A stretch of 64,000 nucleotides of DNA from Nitrospirota bacterium (GTDB lineage: Bacteria > Nitrospirota > UBA9217), in contig JAGVOT010000128.1 of NCBI GenBank assembly GCA_020052615.1, forward strand, positions 1-64,000. Reading direction: 5' to 3'. Below the pieces are notes generated by a model. That model was not told where the DNA came from. It searched no databases and saw nothing but the letters and a program-made list of their open reading frames with translations. A program made the translations under genes and the position numbers. The first letter of the stretch is position 1. The number at the start of each line of letters is the position of its first letter. Below are positions 52,901 through 61,982 of the stretch, one piece after another.

Positions 52901-55066
52901 AACATAGCGCCGAAGTACTGCTTTGGTTGTCTTCTCAAAGTCATCATCCTCAGGCCTCCTCGGCAGACGTATTGCTTTTAAGTCATCGTCTGCGGTACCA
53001 GGCGCTATCAAACCCAGAATCTCATCCAAAGGACGACCGCTGTCTCCGGCGAGCCTGCCGTGGTAATAAAGAGCGTCATAAACAGCACCCGTAAGGAAAC
53101 GCAATGCGGCCACATCGAAGCTGCCCGAGCCGCAGCCTGGGTCGCAAACTTTGAGCGCGAGGATTTCCTCCGGTTTTTTGGGAGTCCATTTGGCCGCTGG
53201 TGCCTCGCAATCCGGTTTTCCATTGGCGCCTGCTGGTGGATTGTATGCTAACGGTCGAAGAGTTCGGTGAACAGTAGGCACAGCAAGGCCAGGCCGCGTA
53301 TAGAACGTTCCCGATCCTTTCCGCGTTCCTCCCCAGCGAACCAGGTACCATTCTCCGGGAAGGATCACGCGGGTAACAAGCAGGCGCGCCTTGCTGGCCA
53401 CGGACTCCTCATACCGGAGCCGCTTTTCAGGCGTCATAGCGCCACGCGGTTTGTTCACGAGCTTCCCTACCTCGACAGCACGACGCGCCCATACTTCAGC
53501 CCGCGTCCTTGTTGTATGGCGTTCATCACCCGGTTCTTCAGTAACTTCTTGCGGTTCCGGCTCGGTTTCGTCGCCTTCATTTGCAGCTTGCTGCTCAGGT
53601 GAGTCCTCCTGCGCCTCATCTTCCTCTCCTGCATCTTCTTCGTCTTTACTGCTCGTATCCTTCATGTTCTCGAGGAGGTTCTTAAGCGCGGCATCGTCCA
53701 TGGCCTCGAGCCGGGAAAGCGGAAGGGCCGGCTGATTCCCCACGGCGAGGAACACGACCGGATCCCCGGCCGGAGCGGTTTTGAGCTCGAAGTCGAGCAA
53801 TCCCTCGTATAGGATACCGATGTACTCGCTCGAGAGGTCGGAGAAATCCACCGGAGCCGGTACCCAGGTGCTGGACCGTCCCTGGCGTATCTTTATTTTA
53901 GTGCGGGTTATGAGTTCGAGAATGCGGTAGACTTCACGATCAGGTAGAAGTTCACGGTCATAGCTGGCAGTCTCAAACACTGCAAGCGCTTTAGAGAGAC
54001 CTTCCTCAGCAATATCTCCCGGAGCGAAAAGCTCACCACCATAGGCCGGAACGGGAATTGCCGGGTGGTGCGATCCCTGATGGACAAGGCGAAACAGCGA
54101 TAAGATTCGTGGGTACGCATTCCAGGAGCGGGCCAGCCTGTTGCCTCCGCGAGCTGCCACCTTCTCCAGCTCTTCAAGCAGGCCAGTGAGACCATACGAA
54201 CCATGGTAGAGCGAGTTGTCCCGCGGTAGGAGCTCACGGGACTCTGCAAACAGCACAACAACCATACGCATGACCATACGAACAGCAGCCCGATAGATGT
54301 CCGCCGGTTCGACGCCGGCACAATGCTCCCTGAGCGCCTCGCCGTGTCCTTGAACCAGCAACTCGACAGCCTCACGAACGCGTTCGCCCAGAACAGCTGA
54401 AAGCTCTGCCTGACCTTTTCGGCTGTCCAGGATCGCCTGAAGGAGCGGCGATGCGGCGCCCTTCCGCGCCGGGGTCCAGAGAACAGGCGACAGAAGCGTG
54501 CGAAGCGCCATCACCTGAGGAGACAAAGCTCCCTCCTCAAACCAAAGCTCAAGCTCCCACTCGCACCAGGCGTCGAAGTCCAGTCCTGCGAAGACAAGCC
54601 GCCACTGGTGGCCATTCGTTATGAGAGCAAGCTTCTCGCTCGACGCTCGCAGCCACTGCAGTACCTGGCTCGTGATCCTTCGGCCTCGGCCGATGCCGAT
54701 CTTCTTCTCTTTTTCTACAACAAACACCGGCAGCAGCCCGGCCGTGCCTCCGCGCCAAAGCTGGCGTGGCTTGACAGTCTCGCCGGTGACGGCAATCCGC
54801 CCCCACTCCGCGGGAACACTGTTTCCGCGCTGCCAAGTTCCGCTCTCAGCAATGAAACCACAGATGTTCTCAAGTACAAATGAAACGAATGCGGGCACAT
54901 CTCCACTGTTGTCCTGGATCCCCGCTGCAAGACGGCGCAGTTCGCGCTCATGGTAAGCTGACAAGGATCCGGGCTGATGAGCTGAAATATCGCGCAGCCG
55001 TTGGGCGTCAAGCAGCATGCCGCCATGACGAAGCCGGTCCCAGCCAAAGAGCTCCAGGCCGTTCAT
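49958..55066 (-). CDS. Large adenine-specific DNA methyltransferase (DISARM/BREX type)
   Basis: A 1702-residue protein of the Eco57I/PglX/DrmMI sort. The SAM-binding motif I is KVCDPGCGSGSFDVAALRFL (about 638) and motif IV is MLGNPPWDIA (about 950), the NPPW of N6-adenine enzymes. About 600 N-terminal residues precede them (AFVSFVLENICGF, then KKIGIGRGRRI), and an acidic, low-complexity insert rich in Glu lies near 460-520. A long C-terminal region may recognise the target. Its ATG overlaps the DrmD-like stop as ATGA. It should mark self DNA for the helicases flanking it; an intact nuclease site within it is not evident. Confidence 0.88.
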   Translation of the reverse strand: MNGLELFGWDRLRHGGMLLDAQRLRDISAHQPGSLSAYHERELRRLAAGIQDNSGDVPAFVSFVLENICGFIAESGTWQRGNSVPAEWGRIAVTGETVKPRQLWRGGTAGLLPVFVVEKEKKIGIGRGRRITSQVLQWLRASSEKLALITNGHQWRLVFAGLDFDAWCEWELELWFEEGALSPQVMALRTLLSPVLWTPARKGAASPLLQAILDSRKGQAELSAVLGERVREAVELLVQGHGEALREHCAGVEPADIYRAAVRMVMRMVVVLFAESRELLPRDNSLYHGSYGLTGLLEELEKVAARGGNRLARSWNAYPRILSLFRLVHQGSHHPAIPVPAYGGELFAPGDIAEEGLSKALAVFETASYDRELLPDREVYRILELITRTKIKIRQGRSSTWVPAPVDFSDLSSEYIGILYEGLLDFELKTAPAGDPVVFLAVGNQPALPLSRLEAMDDAALKNLLENMKDTSSKDEEDAGEEDEAQEDSPEQQAANEGDETEPEPQEVTEEPGDERHTTRTRAEVWARRAVEVGKLVNKPRGAMTPEKRLRYEESVASKARLLVTRVILPGEWYLVRWGGTRKGSGTFYTRPGLAVPTVHRTLRPLAYNPPAGANGKPDCEAPAAKWTPKKPEEILALKVCDPGCGSGSFDVAALRFLTGAVYDALYYHGRLAGDSGRPLDEILGLIAPGTADDDLKAIRLPRRPEDDDFEKTTKAVLRRYVVERCIYGVDLDPLAVELCRLALWVETMDKTLPFSFLDHKVKCGNSLVGAWFDQFQHYPAMAWKNRDGGDKGHTNGVHFEKETRTKAIKAFVKDVLTPDLLNAIPGGLPLFTPPATTPQGVHDKSLALLDRLHNMPVQDAAQRSRLYRSELLGSPEYRSLKEAMDLWCACWFWPTDELDKAPLPTTFANPSADTRTVAARIVGQKTFFHWELEFPDVYRTEVSGFDAMLGNPPWDIAKPNSKEFFSNIDPLYRSYGKQEALRYQTDYFGNETVERGWLDYSADFRAQSNYLAYAASPYGDPVENQSSGDRFTIARGRNNDVLHDRWRTERKKSRGYADAIHPFRHQGSADINLYKTFLEQAHSLLRLNGRMAFIVPSGLYSDHGTGGLRTLFLDKCQWEWLFGFENREKVFEIDSRFKFNPVIIQKSGSTAAIKTAFMRRKLEDWEQAEELVTLYSRKQVERFSPRSKAILEIQSARDLEILEKIYSNSVLLGDEGPDGWGIKYATEFHMTNDSKLFPPRPKWEEQGYRPDEYSRWLKGDWRPINELWAELGVKPLAEGEKCCAQPPYDTLPILRADIPAGIVLSRRADAWIRESRIDDLAQPLYQGLMFYDRRLNVAAHVSGAGHHAKWQKIALSNSPIVPQFLMRQDDYNSNTRAAHGLKLALRSLSNSTNERTIISALLPDLPAGHSINFMQPREGDIASANLFGITSSLTFDWLMRMRIVGTNVTWNFLTESSVPGPVIRATLIGSISKLALTNCTTSPAALMLGTKGACKWALMSHERLRLDAELDAIVAATYGMDFNDLHHILLNTDWPISNVEKDGNVDPKGFWRVDKDKDPELRHTVLTMIAFHDLEENIRACDGDRDRGIEAFLEQNNGEGWMLPLTLRLADYGLGHDERAKEHQPVASRLGPRFYDWQLAQSPEESWKECHLHARNLLGEDGYKKLLEEIEAEKRGEKPPTEEKKADMVKEDTPGYQPKLL

Positions 55067-58000
55067 GCAGCACCTCCGGGAAGAAGTATTTCAACAACCA
55101 CCGGAAATACCTGCACTGTTCCTGACAGGGAATGGCGTTTTGGCAGCAGATTCTTGATTATGCGCTCGCGCTCACGCTCGAGCTGTCCTCGTACTTCTTC
55201 ATAGTGTTTCGTCCTGCGGGTGATCTCTGCTGACTTCTCCTCAATGGATCGTTCGATAGCCTCCATCCGCTCCGCCTCTTCAAAGAGCAGGCCCTGCTGC
55301 CGCTCCTTCATCAGCTTTTCCACCTCACGTTCGAGCTTCGCGAGCGTGTTCTCAGCAATAAGGCTCGACACCTCAGCCTGGCGACTGCGGTAACGTGCGT
55401 CTTCATTTTTTCGTGCGAGAACGCCGTCCGTCTCGAGTTGTTTTTGCATATCAGCGGTGATCTGTTCCGCGTGGTTTCTCAGGAATGCCTTCAAGTCCGG
55501 TTCTACGTCCTCAAATATGTCTCGGGCACGTCCATATTGATCAGGTTCGAGTATGGATCCCGCTGCGCGGAACTCGATTGCCGGGCGATGCGGAAGCTGA
55601 TCACGGAGCTTGCCTTGTTTAACGGGAAAAACCATCGTTCGCACCCAGTGATGAAAAGACTCCCTCAGGTCGTTAACAGCAAGTTCCTCAACGCTGAGCA
55701 GAATGAGGGCATCGGATCCCTTCGGAACGTCGCCAAACCGCGCTGTCCAGCGCGACACGGACTCACCAGTCCCGGGGAAGCGCCTTCGGGTGAGCGAACC
55801 GATGGACTTTTGCATCATGGGATGGGAGAGGTGCACCATCTGCACGTCCTTGCGGGGTGAGAAGACTGTCCTGCCACCAACGTTTTCAAGAAAGGGATTC
55901 GCACTAAAGGCCAGCCGCTTTACCGCGCCCCCGCCGGTTCTCCCGGTCCTCTGTCGTAGCGAATCGTCTATAACGTCAGTCCAGCCCGGTAAACCGGGAT
56001 TAAGCAGCTTGCAGGTTTGTTCTTCTTCCGAACATTCGAGTTGGGGCCTGCCTGCGCGTATAGACATGGCAGCCTCGAGCGTGTCCCGAAGCGCTCCTGG
56101 GTCATGGTCGATCTCGGCTGCTATGGCCTTGATCGCCTTCTCCGCTCCCGCCTCATCAGCTCCGGCATGGATAGTGGCGTCTGCGTCGATTGCCGCCCGC
56201 CCCCTGGCCCTTTCAACACGGCGGTCAAGGTCCGCTTTAACCACTGCGAGATCTTCGCCGTTTACAAGCCTCCGATGGGTAGCCTCGTCGAAAAGTTCGT
56301 TGGCTGATCCGAGGTCCTCGCGGATCTCGTCGGCTTTGCGAATGACGTGGGACAGGAAGTTGAGGTCCTGGTCCTGATCGCTCACGAAGTGGTGGATCGT
56401 CACATCCCGCGCTTGGCCGTGACGGTCGATGCGACCGTTACGCTGCTCGAGCCGGGAGGGGTTCCAGGGGCAATCGTAGTGGAGCATGTAGCGTGCAGTC
56501 CTCTGCAGGTTGAGACCCTCCGCAGCAGCATCTGTGGCGAGCAAGATGCGGACTTTGTGCACGGGATCGTTGAAAGCCAGTTTAATATTGTCGCGGTCAA
56601 CGTCGTCCATTCCACCGTAGAGCGTCAGGATCCGGTCTTCCTCGAATCTGCCCCGAAGGCGCCTCGCGAGGTAATCGAGGGTAGTCTTGTATTCGGTGAA
56701 GACGACCAGCCTTTCGTCGTCGCGCCACTTTCCCTTTGCGAGTAGCAGCTCACCAATGAGCGAAACAAATGCTTCGAACCGAGCGTCAGAAGCAGGTTCC
56801 TGGTCGACTATTTCATTGCGTCTCAGGTCGAAGCCCAGCGATGACACAGCATCGTCTATGGCCGTGATCGGGCCTTGCAACTCTCTGGCGACCGTCATGA
56901 GCCATGCGCCCACAATGCCAGCTGCCGTGGCTTCCCGCGATTGTGTCTCGCGGTCGTCCCCCGTCTCCTGCCGCAAGCTGCGCTCGGCAGCAGAAACCTC
57001 GCCTTCAGTCGCAGCCTCCATCGCCGCGAGGCCCTCCTTGCAGCGCCGCCAGGATTCGGCAAATGCCGTGGGACAGCTCAATAGCCTCTTTCCAAGGATC
57101 TCTACCGCAAAGCTGCCGGACCGGCGCTTCCTGCGCTCGCCCCCGGCTATGAGCGTCTTCACTTCCTTGCGAAATACATCGAATGCGGCACCCAAGGCCG
57201 CCTCAGCAGGCGTCATTTGGAGCAGGAGTGCTTTGGGTGCAAGGCGCGTGCAGAACTTTGGTGGATTCGTGCGAGCGTTGATCTCTCGCTTCAGCCGCCT
57301 GATAACAACCTGCTGGATGCGTTCCCTCTCGGCAGGTTTGAGCTCGCTCGTTTGGCTGAAACGAACCGGGTCAAGAATCTCAAGAAGCCCGGTGAAGCAC
57401 CGAGTGTGCCCGTTGTGAGGTGTGGCGCTCAGGAAGAGCCGATGTTCGAACTGAGGGGTGAGAAGCCGCAGCATGCGGCAGAGGTCGCTGTCGTCCCCGA
57501 AGGCCGAGGGCATGAGGTTGTGGCACTCGTCAACGATGAGCAGGTCCCATGGCAGACGCGGCGAGCCCTCCGGCGTACGGCATGCCGCGAGGAATTGTTC
57601 CAGAACATCCTCCTGTCGCAGGTAGTGGTACGACGCGATGATGCGGCTGAAGGACCGCCACGGATTGGCGTCCATTCCCAGCCGCTTGCGCAGGTTGTGG
57701 GTCTCTGACCTGTCAACGAAGTCAAAGGGCAGCGAGAAGCAGCCCCACATCTCGTCACGCCACTGCAATTTTAGCGACGCGGGAGTGAGGATCAGCACTC
57801 GCTGGATTCGGCGACGGAGCAGGAGCTCGCTCAAGATCAGCCCAGCCTCGATGGTTTTGCCCAACCCTACGTCGTCGGCGATCATCAGATTGACCCGCGG
57901 CATGCGGAGAGCCTTGAGGAGCGGAACGAGTTGATAGTCCTCTATCTGGATGGCTCCATGAAAAGGGCTCGATACTGGAAGCCGGTCCAGCGGGCCTTCT

Positions 58001-58314
58001 TTGTCAGGGTCAAGATAAGGAAGTGCCGCGCTCCAGCGTGCAGCACGCAGAATTGCATCAAAATCGGCCCCTGGCATTGCATCTGCCGCAATGTCCGGCA
58101 GGGTTGTCGGCTCAAGTAGTTTTGCACGCGGCTCAAGCTCCCACAGGAGTTGTTCGCTGTTCGGAAGTTGTTCATCCTTGTATTCGAGGTGAACGAGATG
58201 AAGCCTTCCGGAGTCACCGTCATAGGGTTCCACCGCCGTGACAATGCCGCGTCGATTGCGAACAGTGGCGAACATGCCAATGCGGGGAATCTGAAATGGT
58301 TGAGTTTCTGGCAT
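55063..58314 (-). CDS. DrmD-like SNF2 helicase (DISARM class 1 type)
   Basis: A 1083-residue SNF2/RapA-like ATPase. The N-terminal small beta domain (PRIGMFATVRNRRGIVTAVE) and overall length match DrmD of class 1 DISARM. Motifs are DDVGLGKTIEAGLILSELL (about 148), LIVDECHNLMPSAF (about 263), LFLSATPHNG, TDAAAEGLNLQ (about 595) and QRNGRIDRHGQ (about 627). The last 120 residues are a coiled coil (KLEREVEKLMKERQQGLLFE). It is co-transcribed with the methyltransferase (4-base overlap). It probably translocates on unmodified invading DNA; the biochemical role is inferred from family. Confidence 0.88.
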   Translation of the reverse strand: MPETQPFQIPRIGMFATVRNRRGIVTAVEPYDGDSGRLHLVHLEYKDEQLPNSEQLLWELEPRAKLLEPTTLPDIAADAMPGADFDAILRAARWSAALPYLDPDKEGPLDRLPVSSPFHGAIQIEDYQLVPLLKALRMPRVNLMIADDVGLGKTIEAGLILSELLLRRRIQRVLILTPASLKLQWRDEMWGCFSLPFDFVDRSETHNLRKRLGMDANPWRSFSRIIASYHYLRQEDVLEQFLAACRTPEGSPRLPWDLLIVDECHNLMPSAFGDDSDLCRMLRLLTPQFEHRLFLSATPHNGHTRCFTGLLEILDPVRFSQTSELKPAERERIQQVVIRRLKREINARTNPPKFCTRLAPKALLLQMTPAEAALGAAFDVFRKEVKTLIAGGERRKRRSGSFAVEILGKRLLSCPTAFAESWRRCKEGLAAMEAATEGEVSAAERSLRQETGDDRETQSREATAAGIVGAWLMTVARELQGPITAIDDAVSSLGFDLRRNEIVDQEPASDARFEAFVSLIGELLLAKGKWRDDERLVVFTEYKTTLDYLARRLRGRFEEDRILTLYGGMDDVDRDNIKLAFNDPVHKVRILLATDAAAEGLNLQRTARYMLHYDCPWNPSRLEQRNGRIDRHGQARDVTIHHFVSDQDQDLNFLSHVIRKADEIREDLGSANELFDEATHRRLVNGEDLAVVKADLDRRVERARGRAAIDADATIHAGADEAGAEKAIKAIAAEIDHDPGALRDTLEAAMSIRAGRPQLECSEEEQTCKLLNPGLPGWTDVIDDSLRQRTGRTGGGAVKRLAFSANPFLENVGGRTVFSPRKDVQMVHLSHPMMQKSIGSLTRRRFPGTGESVSRWTARFGDVPKGSDALILLSVEELAVNDLRESFHHWVRTMVFPVKQGKLRDQLPHRPAIEFRAAGSILEPDQYGRARDIFEDVEPDLKAFLRNHAEQITADMQKQLETDGVLARKNEDARYRSRQAEVSSLIAENTLAKLEREVEKLMKERQQGLLFEEAERMEAIERSIEEKSAEITRRTKHYEEVRGQLERERERIIKNLLPKRHSLSGTVQVFPVVVEILLPGGAA

Positions 58315-58341
58315 CAGCTGATACCTCTTTGAACCATTGGT

Positions 58342-60768
58342 TTAAGAAAGCATAATCCTGTTACCACCAAGTAATTCAGCATGATTTGGGTGGCAGGTAA
58401 AGATCAATATTTGTTTGCTTTTCGAATATTCTTTAATAAAATCGGATGCCTTTTTCTGTCTCACCGGATCCATATTCACCAAAGGATCATCCATAACGAG
58501 AAAGCCTTTCGACTCTTTCAAAAAATGGTTCGCCATGGCCAACCTGAGCGCGATCGAGAACACGTCCTTAGTCCCTGCTGAAAGGTAATCATACGGAAGC
58601 GTCTTCCCGTCCTTTCGAACGAACCCTTGGGGCAGGGTCTCATTCATTGCAACTGTCTCATACTTCTTTCCTGTTAAGTGCGAGACGTACTCTTCCACGT
58701 CTTTTTTGATTCCGCCATCAGACCCGGAGTCAAGATCTCCAAGCACCTTTTCGGTCATCTCGATAACTCTCGCAATAGCCTCGCCTTTTCTCTTCACACG
58801 AATGAACCCAGCCTCTGCTTCGGCAAGCTGCTTTTCCAGCTCTTCCGCCGAGACCTCAGGCATTTCCCCTTCCATTCTTGCCCGTTCGATCATGAGTCCA
58901 TCGCGTTTTTCCTTCGTTTCAGACCAAATTAGAAGCGCTTCGTCATATTTACCAGTAAACGTATCGAGATCGTCAACTCCTGGCGGAGGTGCAGGGAGTT
59001 TTCCAAGCTTTTCTTCTATATTGTTCACCTTTGCAACGCATTGGGCAAGTTCAAGAAGAAGCTTTGTCTTATCGCCATATTTTATCTGGTACTGACCCAC
59101 CGTTTGTTTGTGGGCTTGGAAATCTATCTCTAACTGCTTCATTTCTGCCTTTGTCTGCTCCAGGTCAGTAATAATATCTACGAGAGATCTCAGATTTTCC
59201 TCTTTACCCAGAGCATCTGCCTGCGATTTAAGCTCCTCAAATGCAACCTCACCCAGCTCAGCTGTCAAAATATTGGCGTGTTTTTCGACTTCCTTAACCT
59301 GCTGTTCATAGATGCGGCTAACATCCCGAGCATCACCGACATTTGCGACTCCGTGCTGCTGCAACAGATTCAGGAATTGCTGTTCCGCTTTGGTGAAATC
59401 ATCAAGAAGTGTCTGTATGCTGCCCTTGCCGGAAGTGATCTCCATGCGCCAATCAGGATGGACCAGCCTGACGAGGCCTCCGGCGTCTATCGAATGATTG
59501 TTGCCCTGCGCTATGCTGATTGCAGATTCAGCATCCAGATCCTTAGTTATAGACAATCCCAGGTCATTAAGCGCCGTAATGGTCACAGATAGTTTTCCTG
59601 CTGTGATCCCGGCCTTAATGCGCTCAACCGTTGTTTGCGTATCGACGATCTCCTCAAACTCTTTTTTCCCGAGTTTTTTCGTTTTCAGAAGTGCTTTCTG
59701 CGCTTCGTCATGCTTCTCATTCATCTCCGACACCTTCTTGAAACGGTCCCGGAGCTTGCGATTCATTTCTTCTTTTTCCGCCGCGATTTTCTCCTGTTCG
59801 AGCTTCTCTGATTCCTTCGTTAATAACGGGGATTTTGCAGTAAGTTCCTGCATTTTGCTCTCTCGGACAGGCCAATCTGAATTTACCTGTATAATGACAT
59901 CCATCTTCGCCTGATTACCGTCTTTTTCCGCATTCAGCGTGCGCCGCTCCTTTACCCCTTCCACAATCTTGGAATTATCCTGGATATAAAGATCCTTCTC
60001 GCTGATAGCCTTCGATAGTTCGATGATCTTTCCGTTGATGCGGTCAAACTCTTCCTCAAGACGCATCGTTTCGGCAAGCCTTGACGCTATCTTTTCCTTG
60101 TCGTAAAAGGCCTGTAGGATCAGGCCGACTTCCTTTGCCCATTCATTTTCGATTCCCCTACCCTTTTCGGGATACTGAGCGACTTTGTCCCAATGGCTGA
60201 AATACTCGTGATGGGATACTAATATCTTCTCTTTGAACTGCTCGATAGAAACACCATCAGTCTCGAACACCGCTTTTCGGAGGATATCACCAAGTCCCTG
60301 GACCGTCTCAGCATGATCGGTCTTCAGTTCCTCAAGCGTCCTGCCTAAGCCTGACTGATAAGTCATGAGAATAGCTTTAAATGTCCCCGGTGTTGCAGGA
60401 AAGAGCTTGTCCAATTCCTCTGCGATCTGCGAGTCATCGGTCAACATAGAACCGCCGGGTGATATGAGCTTAGCCGATTTCGTTCCACCCCATGTCTTGC
60501 TCAAGGTATAGGCATTCCCATTCAGAGCAAAAGAAAGCTCGACGTGCATGGTATCACCCCCCAGGGGGCAAAAACGCTCCATCTTTTCACTTTTGTACTG
60601 GGGTTTCGTCAGCTTAGAGGCTGTGAACAGGACCTTCTGGAGCCCGTGGAAAGCTGTGGACTTGCCTGCCTCATTCGGCCCCAGAATTACATTTAGGCCC
60701 TCATTGAAAGCGATTTCCTTATTGCTGAAGAAACCAAAGGGATCAAGCTTTAATCGGGTGATGATCAT
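58342..60768 (-). CDS. SMC/Rad50-like ATPase (YhaN type)
   Basis: An 808-residue ABC-type ATPase with a head, long coiled coil, head layout. The N-terminal head reads LDPFGFFSNKEIAFNEGLNV, then GPNEAGKST (Walker A). Coiled coils of Glu/Lys-rich helices run from about 200 to 640. The C-terminal head has LSAGTKDVFSIALRLAMANH (signature, about 726) and GFLVMDDPLVNMDP (Walker B and D-loop, about 757). No CxxC zinc hook is visible at the coil apex, unlike SbcC/Rad50, so YhaN is the nearer model. It overlaps the Mre11-like gene as ATGA, so the two form a nuclease complex. Confidence 0.9.
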   Translation of the reverse strand: MIITRLKLDPFGFFSNKEIAFNEGLNVILGPNEAGKSTAFHGLQKVLFTASKLTKPQYKSEKMERFCPLGGDTMHVELSFALNGNAYTLSKTWGGTKSAKLISPGGSMLTDDSQIAEELDKLFPATPGTFKAILMTYQSGLGRTLEELKTDHAETVQGLGDILRKAVFETDGVSIEQFKEKILVSHHEYFSHWDKVAQYPEKGRGIENEWAKEVGLILQAFYDKEKIASRLAETMRLEEEFDRINGKIIELSKAISEKDLYIQDNSKIVEGVKERRTLNAEKDGNQAKMDVIIQVNSDWPVRESKMQELTAKSPLLTKESEKLEQEKIAAEKEEMNRKLRDRFKKVSEMNEKHDEAQKALLKTKKLGKKEFEEIVDTQTTVERIKAGITAGKLSVTITALNDLGLSITKDLDAESAISIAQGNNHSIDAGGLVRLVHPDWRMEITSGKGSIQTLLDDFTKAEQQFLNLLQQHGVANVGDARDVSRIYEQQVKEVEKHANILTAELGEVAFEELKSQADALGKEENLRSLVDIITDLEQTKAEMKQLEIDFQAHKQTVGQYQIKYGDKTKLLLELAQCVAKVNNIEEKLGKLPAPPPGVDDLDTFTGKYDEALLIWSETKEKRDGLMIERARMEGEMPEVSAEELEKQLAEAEAGFIRVKRKGEAIARVIEMTEKVLGDLDSGSDGGIKKDVEEYVSHLTGKKYETVAMNETLPQGFVRKDGKTLPYDYLSAGTKDVFSIALRLAMANHFLKESKGFLVMDDPLVNMDPVRQKKASDFIKEYSKSKQILIFTCHPNHAELLGGNRIMLS

Positions 60769-61880
60769 TCCTTCACCTCCCCGATCAAGTTATAGGCCAT
60801 TTGAAGCGCGTCTCGGTCCCCGGTCCCGGACAATTCCAAGAGAAGTCGATGGGGAAATGACCCTTCTGTGAATTCGGCATTAATCACATCAGCTGTGATT
60901 TGCTCGGAAACGTCGTCGCCATCCCACTCAAGATACAAGAGCCGTTCTTTCAGCACTTTTCTAACTTCCTGGATGTTGGCGAAATCGTCCTTCGGTATGC
61001 TACCGCTAAGCTTTACCTTCAGCAATGCCATTTTGCTGCTGTCTTGGTCGTATTTCTGCTTAAGCACATTGGTATCGACTATACCATTGACTTCGATATT
61101 CTCATGTATGAAGGAGTAGATACCGCATGATATTGGTTCTGCCTTGATCTTCTTATCATCACCAATTTCTAGTAACCAGGCTGCGCCCTGATGGTCACAG
61201 TCAAATCCATCTGGCTCCGGCGTACCGGGATAAAAGATCCTATCCGAAGCTCCTGGTGCGGCTGGAAATCGAATATGAGTATGGCCGAGCAACCAGAGAT
61301 CAAGACCCGAAGCATGCAATTCCGCTTCGGTCATAGGATAATACTTACCATCAAAGTCCGGAGAGAAGCCAGCAAGACTGCCGTGTGCCACACCTATATG
61401 ATGCAGTATGCTCTTGTCTTTCTCTGTTCCTGCGATCCATCCAACTGCATTCTCGCTTGAGTGTTTTTTCGTGCATGGCGCCGGATATAAGAATGCATTC
61501 AGATCGTAGGCGTGGAGTGAATATGGTTCATCCTTGTCGAGCAAGAGAATATTATCTATTCCGCTCCCTTTGAAGTATGACCATAGGTCGTCTTGCATGC
61601 CGGTTTTGAAATCATGATTGCCGGGAAGGACGGCTACGAGCTTGCCTTCAAATTCCTTAAGTGCTTGAACCGCACGTAGTACATCCTTTTTCGCGACCTT
61701 TACCTGGTTAAAAAGATCTCCTGCAACAACAAAAAGGTCGCAGCTCTTCTCATTTGCCACCGCAACCAGCCGTTTCAATGTCGCAAACCTAGCCTCAATG
61801 AGTTCCGCCTGAACCTCAGGATAGCCGGAGAACTTCATCCCTAGATGGAGGTCGGAGGTGTGGAAGATTCTTAACGACAT
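60765..61880 (-). CDS. Mre11/SbcD/YhaO-like calcineurin-fold nuclease
   Basis: A 371-residue metallophosphoesterase. All metal-binding motifs are present: FHTSDLHLGMKF, VVAGDLFNQ, VLPGNHDFK, IGVAHGSLAGF and LLGHTHIRFP. The start at 61880 (MSLRIFHTSD) has GGAG upstream and gives the family-typical N-terminus. The C-terminal part carries the Rad50-binding tail. Its stop overlaps the ATPase start by 4 bases. The pair should process DNA ends or hairpins. It is not near sbcCD in size or in its partner's hook, so this is a specialised copy. Confidence 0.93.
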   Translation of the reverse strand: MSLRIFHTSDLHLGMKFSGYPEVQAELIEARFATLKRLVAVANEKSCDLFVVAGDLFNQVKVAKKDVLRAVQALKEFEGKLVAVLPGNHDFKTGMQDDLWSYFKGSGIDNILLLDKDEPYSLHAYDLNAFLYPAPCTKKHSSENAVGWIAGTEKDKSILHHIGVAHGSLAGFSPDFDGKYYPMTEAELHASGLDLWLLGHTHIRFPAAPGASDRIFYPGTPEPDGFDCDHQGAAWLLEIGDDKKIKAEPISCGIYSFIHENIEVNGIVDTNVLKQKYDQDSSKMALLKVKLSGSIPKDDFANIQEVRKVLKERLLYLEWDGDDVSEQITADVINAEFTEGSFPHRLLLELSGTGDRDALQMAYNLIGEVKE

Positions 61881-61982
61881 GATTTCTCCATGATTTCCCG
61901 TAGATTGCTGATAGCGCGTATTTGATGCGATCAAAACATATATTAGGCCCTGCGTACAAAGAGCCGTGAGATATTTCAACAC

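Noticed and set aside
58342-61880. Housekeeping sbcCD
   Set aside because: The ATPase is shorter than SbcC, shows no CxxC hook and is coupled to defence-type genes.
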